Origin: SHNJ01 sp964458615
Lineage (GTDB): Bacteria > Pseudomonadota > Alphaproteobacteria > SHNJ01
Reading direction: 5' to 3'
Length of the DNA: 64,000 nucleotides
Assembly (NCBI GenBank): GCA_964458615.1
Contig: CAYWJR010000001.1
Span: 1-64,000, forward strand
Part shown: in pieces, positions 1-6,511 of the stretch
Numbering within the stretch: the stretch's first letter is position 1
Layout: the number at the start of each line of letters is the position of its first letter
Notes under the pieces: generated by a model
Databases searched by the model: none
What the model was told of the DNA's origin: nothing
Seen by the model: only the letters and a program-made list of their open reading frames with translations
Translations under genes and position numbers: made by a program

Positions 1-1
1 C

Positions 2-412
2 ATTCAGGAAAATCCAGAAATCTGGACGGAAAAATTGAAACGCGAATTGGTTCATTCCTGTGAAACCATTATCGAACACGAAGACGCGTTTATCGACCTG
101 GCGTTCGAAATGGGCGGTGTCGAAGGATTGACGGCGCAAGACGTTAAAAATTATATCCGCTGGATCGGCGACCGCCGTTTGCAACAATTGGGATTGCAGG
201 CGATTTACAATATTCCGAAAAATCCATTGCCATGGATGGACGAAATGTTGAACGCCATCGAACACACCAATTTCTTTGAAAACCGCGCGACTGAGTATTC
301 CAAGGCCGCGACCATCGGTTCATGGGAAGACGCGTTCGACGATGAATTCGGCACCGGAACCGGCACGGGGCAATATATCCCTGGCGGGGCGGACGGCAAC
401 AAGGCCGCCTAG
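2..412 (+). CDS. nrdB: Ribonucleotide reductase class Ia small (beta) subunit, C-terminal part; 5' end lies outside the window
   Basis: The reading frame is open from the window edge and ends in TAG, giving the last 136 residues of the radical-generating R2 subunit, which works with NrdA to reduce ribonucleotides to deoxyribonucleotides. The segment RRLQQLGL followed by NPLPWMDEML and NFFENRATEYSKAA is the characteristic R2 C-terminal region. The end is a Gly/Thr-rich tail (GTGTGTGQY); in this family the extreme C-terminus docks on NrdA and carries the electron-relay tyrosine. Upstream iron-ligand residues and the tyrosyl radical site would be in the missing part. A strong terminator follows 20 bases later, so this is the last gene of its transcript. 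Confidence 0.93.
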   Translation: MQENPEIWTEKLKRELVHSCETIIEHEDAFIDLAFEMGGVEGLTAQDVKNYIRWIGDRRLQQLGLQAIYNIPKNPLPWMDEMLNAIEHTNFFENRATEYSKAATIGSWEDAFDDEFGTGTGTGQYIPGGADGNKAA

Positions 413-432
413 GGCCAATAAATAAACGATTT

Positions 433-475
433 AAAAGGGCACGGGGGCTATGGCTTCTATGCCCTTTTATTTTTC
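433..475 (+). terminator. Rho-independent terminator after nrdB
   Basis: AAAAGGGCA at 433-441 pairs perfectly with TGCCCTTTT at 460-468, giving a 9-bp stem and 18-base loop followed by ATTTTT. It separates nrdB from tRNA-His. Confidence 0.8.
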
Positions 476-525
476 CGGCATATTTGCTATAAGTCTTACC
501 CTCAAGCTGTACGATTTATCGATAT

Positions 526-603
526 GGCGGCCGTAGCTCAGTTGGTTAGAGCGCCAGGTTGTGGTCCTGGATGTCGGGGGTTCAAGTCCCCTCGGTCGCC
601 CCA
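526..603 (+). tRNA. tRNA-His (anticodon GTG)
   Basis: A full cloverleaf is readable. The acceptor stem GCGGCCG pairs with CGGTCGC. An extra G at 526 pairs with C73 at 600, the hallmark of histidine tRNA. The D-arm sequence is GCTCAGTTGGTTAGAGC. The anticodon stem CCAGG/CCTGG holds loop TTGTGGT with GTG at 561-563. The T-arm contains GGTTCAAGTCC, and CCA is encoded at 601-603. Confidence 0.97.
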
Positions 604-608
604 ATTTT

Positions 609-1376
609 CTATTTAATCGAAAAAAATCCGCTCTTTTTATTTTTCAATTCTTGGCGCGCGAACGCAACCGCCTGGCTTAGAATTTTCATATGTTTTTCAT
701 TGCCGCCCAAATCCGGGTGCGCCTTGCGCGCCAGACTGCGGAACGATGCTTCGACTTCGGTCAGACCGGCATTTTGATCCAACCCCAATATCACCCACCA
801 TTCGCGGGGATTATGATGGAAATTCGCCTGGGCTTGCGCGGGTTCGACAATTTCATCCGCAATCGCGGCAGGCTCGGAAATATTGGTTTTCTGCGGCTTG
901 GCGTTTTGCGCGGCCATATCGGGCATGGCGAACGCGGACAGCATAATATCCAAATAATACGGCGAGGCCGATCTGGCGCAGGCGCGAATATGGCCAATGG
1001 CAACGCCGATGGCGCGCAAATTGTCTTTGGGATATTCCCATCCGTCGCATGCAAACACATATGGTTTATCGCCGACGAAAAAATACACTGCGACACCGGG
1101 ATCTTCCAATTTGCGATCCATATAATCCAGAAACAAATCGCCATTTTTGCGGGCAGGGATGTTCGATGAAATCAATACATTGCTGGCGCCCAGTCCGCGC
1201 AATTCATTGACGATGTAATCCTTGGCGACTGCGAAATGGGTTAAATTGTCTTTGGCGGGCAGGCGTTGCAATTCATCCATGCGCGGCCAATGCGCTGGCC
1301 AAGCCAATGGATAAGCCGATGCGGCGCTTATAAAATCGGGCTTTCCGGCTTTTTTGGGCGGTTTGTTCCAGGCCAT
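609..1376 (-). CDS. J-domain protein with an N-terminal region of unknown function
   Basis: The protein has 255 residues. The C-terminal 60 or so residues form a DnaJ-type J domain: WWVILGL opens helix I, and the HPD tripeptide that stimulates DnaK ATPase is at residues 220-222, followed by LGGNEKHM. The first 190 residues carry no family I recognise; they include an aromatic-rich DGWEYPKDNL segment and a low-complexity linker rich in Ala, Pro and Glu. There is no Gly/Phe or zinc-finger region, so it is a class C J-protein rather than a general DnaJ. It stands alone, facing tRNA-His, only 5 bases from the tRNA 3' end. It probably targets DnaK to one client or site; the client is unknown. Confidence 0.75.
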   Translation of the reverse strand: MAWNKPPKKAGKPDFISAASAYPLAWPAHWPRMDELQRLPAKDNLTHFAVAKDYIVNELRGLGASNVLISSNIPARKNGDLFLDYMDRKLEDPGVAVYFFVGDKPYVFACDGWEYPKDNLRAIGVAIGHIRACARSASPYYLDIMLSAFAMPDMAAQNAKPQKTNISEPAAIADEIVEPAQAQANFHHNPREWWVILGLDQNAGLTEVEASFRSLARKAHPDLGGNEKHMKILSQAVAFARQELKNKKSGFFSIK

Positions 1377-1482
1377 AGGCGCGGATAATCCTTTGTGTGA
1401 AGGATTCCATTAAGCCATAAATTGATTAAAGAATGGGTAATAAAATATTAAAAATAAACGGTTTATAAGGTCTGAATAGGAC

Positions 1483-1510
1483 TTTACATCAATTTTCTAT
1501 AACGTATATT
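1483..1510 (+). promoter_or_regulatory. Candidate sigma70 promoter for pepA
   Basis: TTTACA at 1483-1488 (5 of 6 matches to the -35 consensus) and TATATT at 1505-1510 (5 of 6 to the -10) are separated by 16 bases in an AT-rich gap. This would place the transcript start about 33 bases before the pepA ATG. Inferred from sequence only. Confidence 0.45.
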
Positions 1511-1549
1511 TTTGTATCATTTTCCGAAACCTTACCCCCAGAGGATCTC

Positions 1550-3172
1550 ATGGTTCAAATTTCAAATGTTACTTTTAATCCGATCGATAATCCAAATTCC
1601 CCAAGTTCTTTTGAACAGCTGAATGTTCCTGGAACGATGGTTGTATTGGTCGCGGAACCTATGCAATTAAGCGGCATGTTATCGCATCTGGATGTTTTAA
1701 CAAGCGGGCAGATCGGCAAGGCCGCCAAGTCAAACGAGTTTACCGGGAAAAACGGTAAGTCCGTTGTTATTAACGCGCCAAGCGGCATGAAGGCAGACCG
1801 GATCGTTTTGGTTGGCGTTGGAAAAGAAGATGATTACATTGAAGACATCAACAGCACCGGCGGATTGGCCGCAAAAATCGAATCCATGGGCGGCGAAATC
1901 GCCGCGTTGGTAATGGGATCGAATCCTAATTCCGTAACATTTTTATGCGATGCGGGCATGCCCGCTTCTTTGGCTTCGCGATATCAGCATTTGGCGATGG
2001 GGTTTGCATTGCGCGCACATTCCCACACATTCAAAACGGACGAAGCCAGCGCAAAATCGGCAAACGCAAAATGCGAATTGGATGTGCGAATGGTCGCCGA
2101 TTCCAGTGTCGTTGATGACGCAAGGTTTGAATACGCCAATATATCCAAGGCATTGGGGCCGGTATTGACGGTTCGGGAATGGGTCAACACACCAGTAAAT
2201 TTGTTCGGCACCAAACAATTCACCCAAGCGGTTCTAGAACAAGTCGACAGCCTTGGAAATCCAAATTTAAAGGCGACGGCTTTGCTTGAACCCGCAATTA
2301 CCGAGTATGAAATGGGCGGTATTTTGGCCGTTTCCCAAGCGAGCCGCGCCGTAAATCCCCCACGCGTGGTGGTAATCAATTATAACGGCGCACCCGATCA
2401 GCCGCATTCAGGCATTGCTTTGTTGGGCAAAGGCGTTGTGTTCGATACCGGCGGCCATTCGCTGAAACCGACCGATGGCATGCTAACTATGCAGATTGAC
2501 AAGGGCGGCGCTTGTGCGGTGTGGGGCGCGATGCAATTGTTGGCTTTGATGGACGCAAAAGTAAACGTTTCCGCCGTTTTAGGAATCGTTGAAAACGCGA
2601 TGGGATCGCAATCTTATCAATTGGGCAGCATTATCAGGCACATGTCCGCCAAAAAAGGCGAGCCCGGAAAAACATCCAAAATTGAAAACACCGATGCCGA
2701 AGGCCGTTTGGTATTGGCGGATATTTCCGCCTATGCGCAACGCGAATTGGGCGCCAATACATTGATTTCTGCCGCCACATTGACCGGCGCGCAAATGGTT
2801 GCGTTGGGCAACGCGACATCCACGGGTTTCTTTGCAAAAAATTCTGCGCTTAGGGATGCCGTATTAAGAGCCAGCGCGTTAAGCGGCGAGATGGTTTGGC
2901 AATTGCCGTATCATTCACGATTGAACAAACAATTGGACAGCCCGGTTGCGGACATGAGAAACGTCGGCGCGGGTCCGCATGGCGGCGCGACATTGGGCGC
3001 CAGCTATATCGATCGGTTTACTTTGCCAGGAAATCAATTGGTGCATTTCGACATTGCGGGCACCGTCGCCGAACCAGAAGGCACGGGCATTCATAACAAA
3101 GGCGGAACCGGCGCAGGCGTGCGTTTGTTTGCAGCGCTGGTTAATGAAATCGCAAGGACACGGGGTGCTTAA
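1550..3172 (+). CDS. pepA: Leucyl aminopeptidase (M17 family)
   Basis: A cytosolic di-metal peptidase that removes N-terminal residues from peptides. It has 540 residues, slightly longer than the usual 500. The C-terminal catalytic domain is complete: K294 and D299 in GKGVVFDTGG, D317 in QIDKGG, and the family signature NTDAEGRL at 381-388, giving D382, E384 and the bicarbonate-binding R386. There is a Lys-rich insertion of several residues just before the signature (KKGEPGKTSK). The N-terminal domain (1-190) is divergent, as is common in this family. The ATG is supported by GAGGA at 1541-1545. The 3' end overlaps the convergent repressor gene by 4 bases. Confidence 0.93.
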   Translation: MVQISNVTFNPIDNPNSPSSFEQLNVPGTMVVLVAEPMQLSGMLSHLDVLTSGQIGKAAKSNEFTGKNGKSVVINAPSGMKADRIVLVGVGKEDDYIEDINSTGGLAAKIESMGGEIAALVMGSNPNSVTFLCDAGMPASLASRYQHLAMGFALRAHSHTFKTDEASAKSANAKCELDVRMVADSSVVDDARFEYANISKALGPVLTVREWVNTPVNLFGTKQFTQAVLEQVDSLGNPNLKATALLEPAITEYEMGGILAVSQASRAVNPPRVVVINYNGAPDQPHSGIALLGKGVVFDTGGHSLKPTDGMLTMQIDKGGACAVWGAMQLLALMDAKVNVSAVLGIVENAMGSQSYQLGSIIRHMSAKKGEPGKTSKIENTDAEGRLVLADISAYAQRELGANTLISAATLTGAQMVALGNATSTGFFAKNSALRDAVLRASALSGEMVWQLPYHSRLNKQLDSPVADMRNVGAGPHGGATLGASYIDRFTLPGNQLVHFDIAGTVAEPEGTGIHNKGGTGAGVRLFAALVNEIARTRGA

Positions 3173-3801
3173 AACTGTTCGCTGGATCCGACGACGCGAT
3201 AGACGTTTTTTATCAGCGGTTTTTTAACGCTGAATTCCTTGGCCGGGTTGAATTGGCACAAGGTGATCGCGTTGTCGTCCTGGCGCAGAAATTGTTTAAC
3301 CAATCCCTGTCCGTCGCGCAGTTCGATTACAACGAAACAACCGCGCGATAACGGGCGGTTGGGATTGACATATAAAACTTCGCCCGCATAAAAACGCGGT
3401 TCCATGCTGTCGCCGATGGCATAAACCGCGAATGCGTTTTCAACGCCGATCAAATTGACCGGGCGGTTGACATATTCGGCGACTTTGCCGTTATCGAAAA
3501 AAAATCCATGAATACCGCCGCGCACGCCGCCGACAACGGGTAAATCGCGCGCCGACGATTGCGGCGGATTGCCCGCCGCGATGTTTGCCGGGTTCGCGGT
3601 AAATGAATCGGTGATAATCAAATCGCCAATGCCGCATTCCAATCCCGCCGACAAACGCCGCATCCAATCCAATGTCAGACGGCGTTCGCCTTTTTCCAAT
3701 TTGTCGATTTGCGATTTGCTGGTTCCCACCAGCTCGGCAAGATTTTGCAACGAATAACCGCGCGACAAACGCAGGTTTCGGATACGATTGGTTACGGTCA
3801 T
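3169..3801 (-). CDS. XRE-family HTH / S24 peptidase repressor (phage CI or LexA-like)
   Basis: A transcriptional repressor of 210 residues. Residues 5-60 form an XRE helix-turn-helix (YSLQNLAELVGTSKSQIDKLE). Residues 86-205 form an S24 peptidase fold with catalytic S132 in GDSMEPRF and K169 in GLVKQF. Family members cleave themselves when RecA filaments form, linking repression to DNA damage. The usual Ala-Gly cleavage pair is not obvious here (VVGGVRGG around 89-96), so self-cleavage is uncertain. The gene is divergent from a second HTH gene, and two similar 19-bp operator-like sites lie between them, as in phage immunity regions. No phage structural or integration gene is nearby. Confidence 0.85.
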   Translation of the reverse strand: MTVTNRIRNLRLSRGYSLQNLAELVGTSKSQIDKLEKGERRLTLDWMRRLSAGLECGIGDLIITDSFTANPANIAAGNPPQSSARDLPVVGGVRGGIHGFFFDNGKVAEYVNRPVNLIGVENAFAVYAIGDSMEPRFYAGEVLYVNPNRPLSRGCFVVIELRDGQGLVKQFLRQDDNAITLCQFNPAKEFSVKKPLIKNVYRVVGSSEQF

Positions 3802-3831
3802 ACAATAGTCCTACATGAATTACGGAAATAT

Positions 3832-3850
3832 GTATACCCATTTTGTATAC
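3832..3850. promoter_or_regulatory. Operator-like palindrome O1 in the divergent repressor switch
   Basis: GTATAC, 7 bases, GTATAC: a 19-bp perfect two-arm palindrome. It lies 30 bases from the start codon of the S24 repressor and 64 bases from that of the second HTH gene. Its reverse complement matches site O2 at 15 of 19 positions. Confidence 0.6.
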
Positions 3851-3886
3851 TTATCAACAGGAATTTGCGGGTGTAATATGGATTTC

Positions 3887-3905
3887 GTATACAAATTGGG
3901 TACTA
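3887..3905. promoter_or_regulatory. Operator-like site O2 in the divergent repressor switch
   Basis: GTATAC, 7 bases, GTACTA. The left arm is perfect and the right arm degenerate, and it matches the reverse complement of O1 at 15 of 19 positions. The two centres are 55 bp apart, about five helical turns. O2 ends 8 bases before the ATG at 3914, where binding would block that gene directly. Confidence 0.55.
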
Positions 3906-3913
3906 TCGGTTTT

Positions 3914-4459
3914 ATGAAACTTTCCGATTATTTGCAAAAACATCATATCACCCCCGCCGAATTTACCCGTAAAATCGGCGCCAAGGGATCCGCAACCATC
4001 AGCCGTTATTTAAGCGGCGAGCGAACGCCGAATGCAAAAATAATGGAACGGATCGAACAGGCGACAAGCGGGTTGGTCAGCAAACGCGATTTTGGCGATC
4101 AGGCGAAAATCGAACGGCGTGTGAAATATGAAAAATTGATGCTGCATTGCGATTTTTCGCCCGATTTCGTGCAAAACGCGAATTTACAGGATCTGCCGGA
4201 TTTTTGGCAGGATTTGGGATTAAAAGAATGGCGCGCCGCCAACGATAATCTTAGTTTTCCCATCTGGCAGGCCAAACAGGTTTTGCAAGCCCGGTTGGAA
4301 ATCGCGCCAAATCAGGATCTGATACTGGATAATTGCAGGCGGGATATAAAATCGGTGATTGGCGCGGCCAACCAAATTTTGGCGATGCTGGGCAAAAATC
4401 TTATTTATTATCCAGGCATTAACCCGCTTTACCGGCGGTTTAAAAAAGGGATTAGATAA
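3914..4459 (+). CDS. Cro/YdaS-like HTH protein with unknown C-terminal region
   Basis: The protein has 181 residues from the ATG at 3914. An in-frame ATG at 3815 would put both operator sites inside the coding region, so the later start is preferred. Residues 1-50 form a small helix-turn-helix (YLQKHHITPAEFTRKIG, then SATISRYLSGERTPN) like Cro or YdaS proteins that oppose a CI-type repressor. The remaining 130 residues are not recognised; they contain several Trp (DFWQDLGLKEW) and end in a basic tail. No Shine-Dalgarno is visible, so leaderless or weak translation is possible. Position and operators argue for mutual control with the S24 repressor; what else the pair controls is not shown. Confidence 0.65.
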   Translation: MKLSDYLQKHHITPAEFTRKIGAKGSATISRYLSGERTPNAKIMERIEQATSGLVSKRDFGDQAKIERRVKYEKLMLHCDFSPDFVQNANLQDLPDFWQDLGLKEWRAANDNLSFPIWQAKQVLQARLEIAPNQDLILDNCRRDIKSVIGAANQILAMLGKNLIYYPGINPLYRRFKKGIR

Positions 4460-4576
4460 AAATCCAGCCTGGGCATGTGCCTGATTCGCCAGATAAAAAT
4501 CCATTTTTTGCCTGAAAGGCGAATATATTGCCGTATGTAACGGAAATATTCCGTATAATCATGAAAGAGGTATTTC

Positions 4577-5380
4577 ATGATGCAATTCCGCTTTGATACA
4601 AAGGTTTTTAATCTGTTGTCCCGTAACCGGTCACAATCCGGATTTGCCCTGGGTTTGATTTTGCTGGTGATCGTTTTAATGGCGGCAATCACCACATTCA
4701 TCAGCGCCAGCGGAACCCGCACCGACATCGGCCCCGAATTAAGCCGCGTGGAAATCATGACATTCCGGAACGCCAGCACCGATTTATTGCGGGGCATACA
4801 ACGCGTGGCGACTTCGTGCCCAAAAACCAGCCGGGTGGATTTTGATGCCTGCATGAATAATATCCGCACGGCGTTGACCCAAACCGCGCCATGCGAAAAC
4901 GATCCGTTGCCGGAAATTCAACGGGCATGCCCGTATCATACATTATACGGCGGGGCATCCAGAATTCCGTTGCCGACAAAAATGTTCACAACCGCGAATC
5001 CACGATGGGATTTGGCATTAAAGGTTTCCCCCGAAGTCGCCGCGAATCAACTGGATGCGGTTTTATTCATCAACGGTTTGACCCAGCAAGCATGCATAAC
5101 ATTGGAAAGCACTGTTTTAGCGAACCTAGTAAGGCAAGCGCCTCTGGCAACGCAATTGCGCGCTATTGATAATCAGTTCCTGCCAATTGCCCGCAAAGAA
5201 GCGTGCATTCAGTACAACGGTGTTGCTTTTAACGACCAGGATATTGATCGCGAATATTCAAATCCAAACCTTGCTTTTGCGAACTTTTCGCAAAAGGCAG
5301 GTATTCCTGTTGATACGGACGTTGCCCCGGGAATAACCGGGTATCAGTATTTTTTAGTGATTGGAAATTTTTATGAGTAA
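4577..5380 (+). CDS. Prepilin-like secreted protein (first of a tandem pair)
   Basis: The protein has 267 residues. Residues 20-43 (QSGFALGLILLVIVLMAAIT) look like a type IV prepilin or pseudopilin leader: a basic stretch, Gly-Phe where prepilin peptidase would cut, then a hydrophobic helix. Glu at +5, found in most pilins, is replaced by Leu, as seen in some minor pseudopilins. The remaining region contains several Cys (TSCPK, DACMNN, PCEND, RACPY, QQACIT, EACIQ) that could form disulfides in the envelope. AGAGG lies 7 bases before the ATG. It shares the N-terminal helix and an aromatic C-terminal pattern with the next gene. No pilus assembly ATPase, platform protein or peptidase is in the window. 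Confidence 0.6.
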   Translation: MMQFRFDTKVFNLLSRNRSQSGFALGLILLVIVLMAAITTFISASGTRTDIGPELSRVEIMTFRNASTDLLRGIQRVATSCPKTSRVDFDACMNNIRTALTQTAPCENDPLPEIQRACPYHTLYGGASRIPLPTKMFTTANPRWDLALKVSPEVAANQLDAVLFINGLTQQACITLESTVLANLVRQAPLATQLRAIDNQFLPIARKEACIQYNGVAFNDQDIDREYSNPNLAFANFSQKAGIPVDTDVAPGITGYQYFLVIGNFYE

Positions 5381-6014
5381 GAAAAAATATGCCAAATCAG
5401 GTTTCGCGCTTGGCCTTATATTGGTCGTTATCGCATTGATGGCGGCTATTACATCCGCGCTGACCATTTATGGCGGCGATACTTCGTCTCATATCGCCGA
5501 TGATAAATTACGGGCTTATGCGGTTGTTGTAAAATCGCACGGCGCGCATATTCGGGATACATACAAAAGTTTGGAAAGAACCCATGGATCGGTAAACACC
5601 AATTGGTCATGTAGCGGCAGTAATTGTCTGTGGCCGCGCGTAAAATTAAGCCGCATTCCGATGGAAATTTTTACATCCGATCCCCCATCGGGCACTTATG
5701 GCAGTTCATATTGGTCCGTTTCCGGCCCGGCCGTTTTTCCAAGTTACAGTTCGACAATGTTCGTATTAAGGTATCCAATCGCCGCCCGGATGTGCGAAAT
5801 TATTGAATCGCAGAATCGCAACGCAAGAGTAGAGGCGGCCGATATTCGCCAAGCGGACGTATTCGCATTAAATGGCAGCGGCGAATTTTTCTTGGCTCAA
5901 TTCAGTTGGGAACCGACATCGCAAGATGGTTGTTTCAGCAATCCTAATGGTGTAGACGGAAATAATAACGCAAGATTCCAATATTATTATTATATTATGG
6001 TAGGCAGGGCATAA
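5373..6014 (+). CDS. Prepilin-like secreted protein (second of a tandem pair)
   Basis: The protein has 213 residues from the ATG at 5373, which overlaps the previous stop by 8 bases and implies coupled translation; a TTG at 5361 is a less likely start. Residues 8-30 (KSGFALGLILVVIALMAAIT) are nearly identical to the helix of the preceding protein, again with Gly-Phe and no Glu at +5. The rest is rich in Ser, Tyr and Gly and ends in a Tyr run (FQYYYYIMVG) that parallels the end of its neighbour (YQYFLVIG). The pair are probably paralogues forming minor components of one envelope structure. Confidence 0.6.
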   Translation: MSKKKYAKSGFALGLILVVIALMAAITSALTIYGGDTSSHIADDKLRAYAVVVKSHGAHIRDTYKSLERTHGSVNTNWSCSGSNCLWPRVKLSRIPMEIFTSDPPSGTYGSSYWSVSGPAVFPSYSSTMFVLRYPIAARMCEIIESQNRNARVEAADIRQADVFALNGSGEFFLAQFSWEPTSQDGCFSNPNGVDGNNNARFQYYYYIMVGRA

Positions 6015-6015
6015 A

Positions 6016-6510
6016 ATGAGAAAAAAATATTCCATTTCTATCGCGCTGATTTTGTCGTCGATTGTTTTATCGGCTTGCGGCGAAAAAATTAATATCCAAT
6101 CTCAATTCTGCCGTATGGCGATCGAAGACGTATTTTTGCCGGCTCATAAATTGCAAATATTGTCCGTTCAACAGTCTAAAAAAGAAAATGAAACGGAATC
6201 TTCGGTTGAATACGCCATCACCGATGCAACTGGAAAACGCGTAACCGACACCGCCATTTGCACATTCGATGATGATCCCGAATCGACTGAAATCAAAACC
6301 TTGACCCAATTCAACAACCAAATGCCGCAATCGCACATTCAATTTTTGAACCGGCGTGTATCGGCAAAATTCGCTGCGCTGACAAACCCAAACAATCAGG
6401 CAAAAGCCCCAGCAGAGGCGGAAAAGCCGGTCATTGATTTATCCGCCCCGCCGCCAGACAGTGACACGCCGCCAGCGCCAGCCGTGGATACAGATACAGA
6501 AAAGAAATAG
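6016..6510 (+). CDS. Putative lipoprotein of unknown function
   Basis: The protein has 164 residues. The signal peptide MRKKYSISIALILSSIVLSAC ends in lipobox LSAC, so Cys21 would be lipidated. The mature part (22-130) has two further Cys (QFC and AIC) and no family I recognise. The last 30 residues are rich in Pro, Ala, Asp and Glu, probably a disordered tail. It starts one base after the stop of the prepilin-like pair, so the three genes form an operon and the product may anchor or assist the pilin-like proteins. That role is inference. Confidence 0.65.
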   Translation: MRKKYSISIALILSSIVLSACGEKINIQSQFCRMAIEDVFLPAHKLQILSVQQSKKENETESSVEYAITDATGKRVTDTAICTFDDDPESTEIKTLTQFNNQMPQSHIQFLNRRVSAKFAALTNPNNQAKAPAEAEKPVIDLSAPPPDSDTPPAPAVDTDTEKK

Positions 6511-6511
6511 T

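Noticed and set aside
690..1169. Long plus-strand frame opposite the J-domain gene
   Set aside because: It is the complementary shadow of a well-supported coding region with a J domain, and its own product has no recognisable pattern.
3169..4459. An intact prophage around the repressor pair
   Set aside because: No integrase, terminase, capsid or lysis gene is present, and housekeeping genes lie on both sides.
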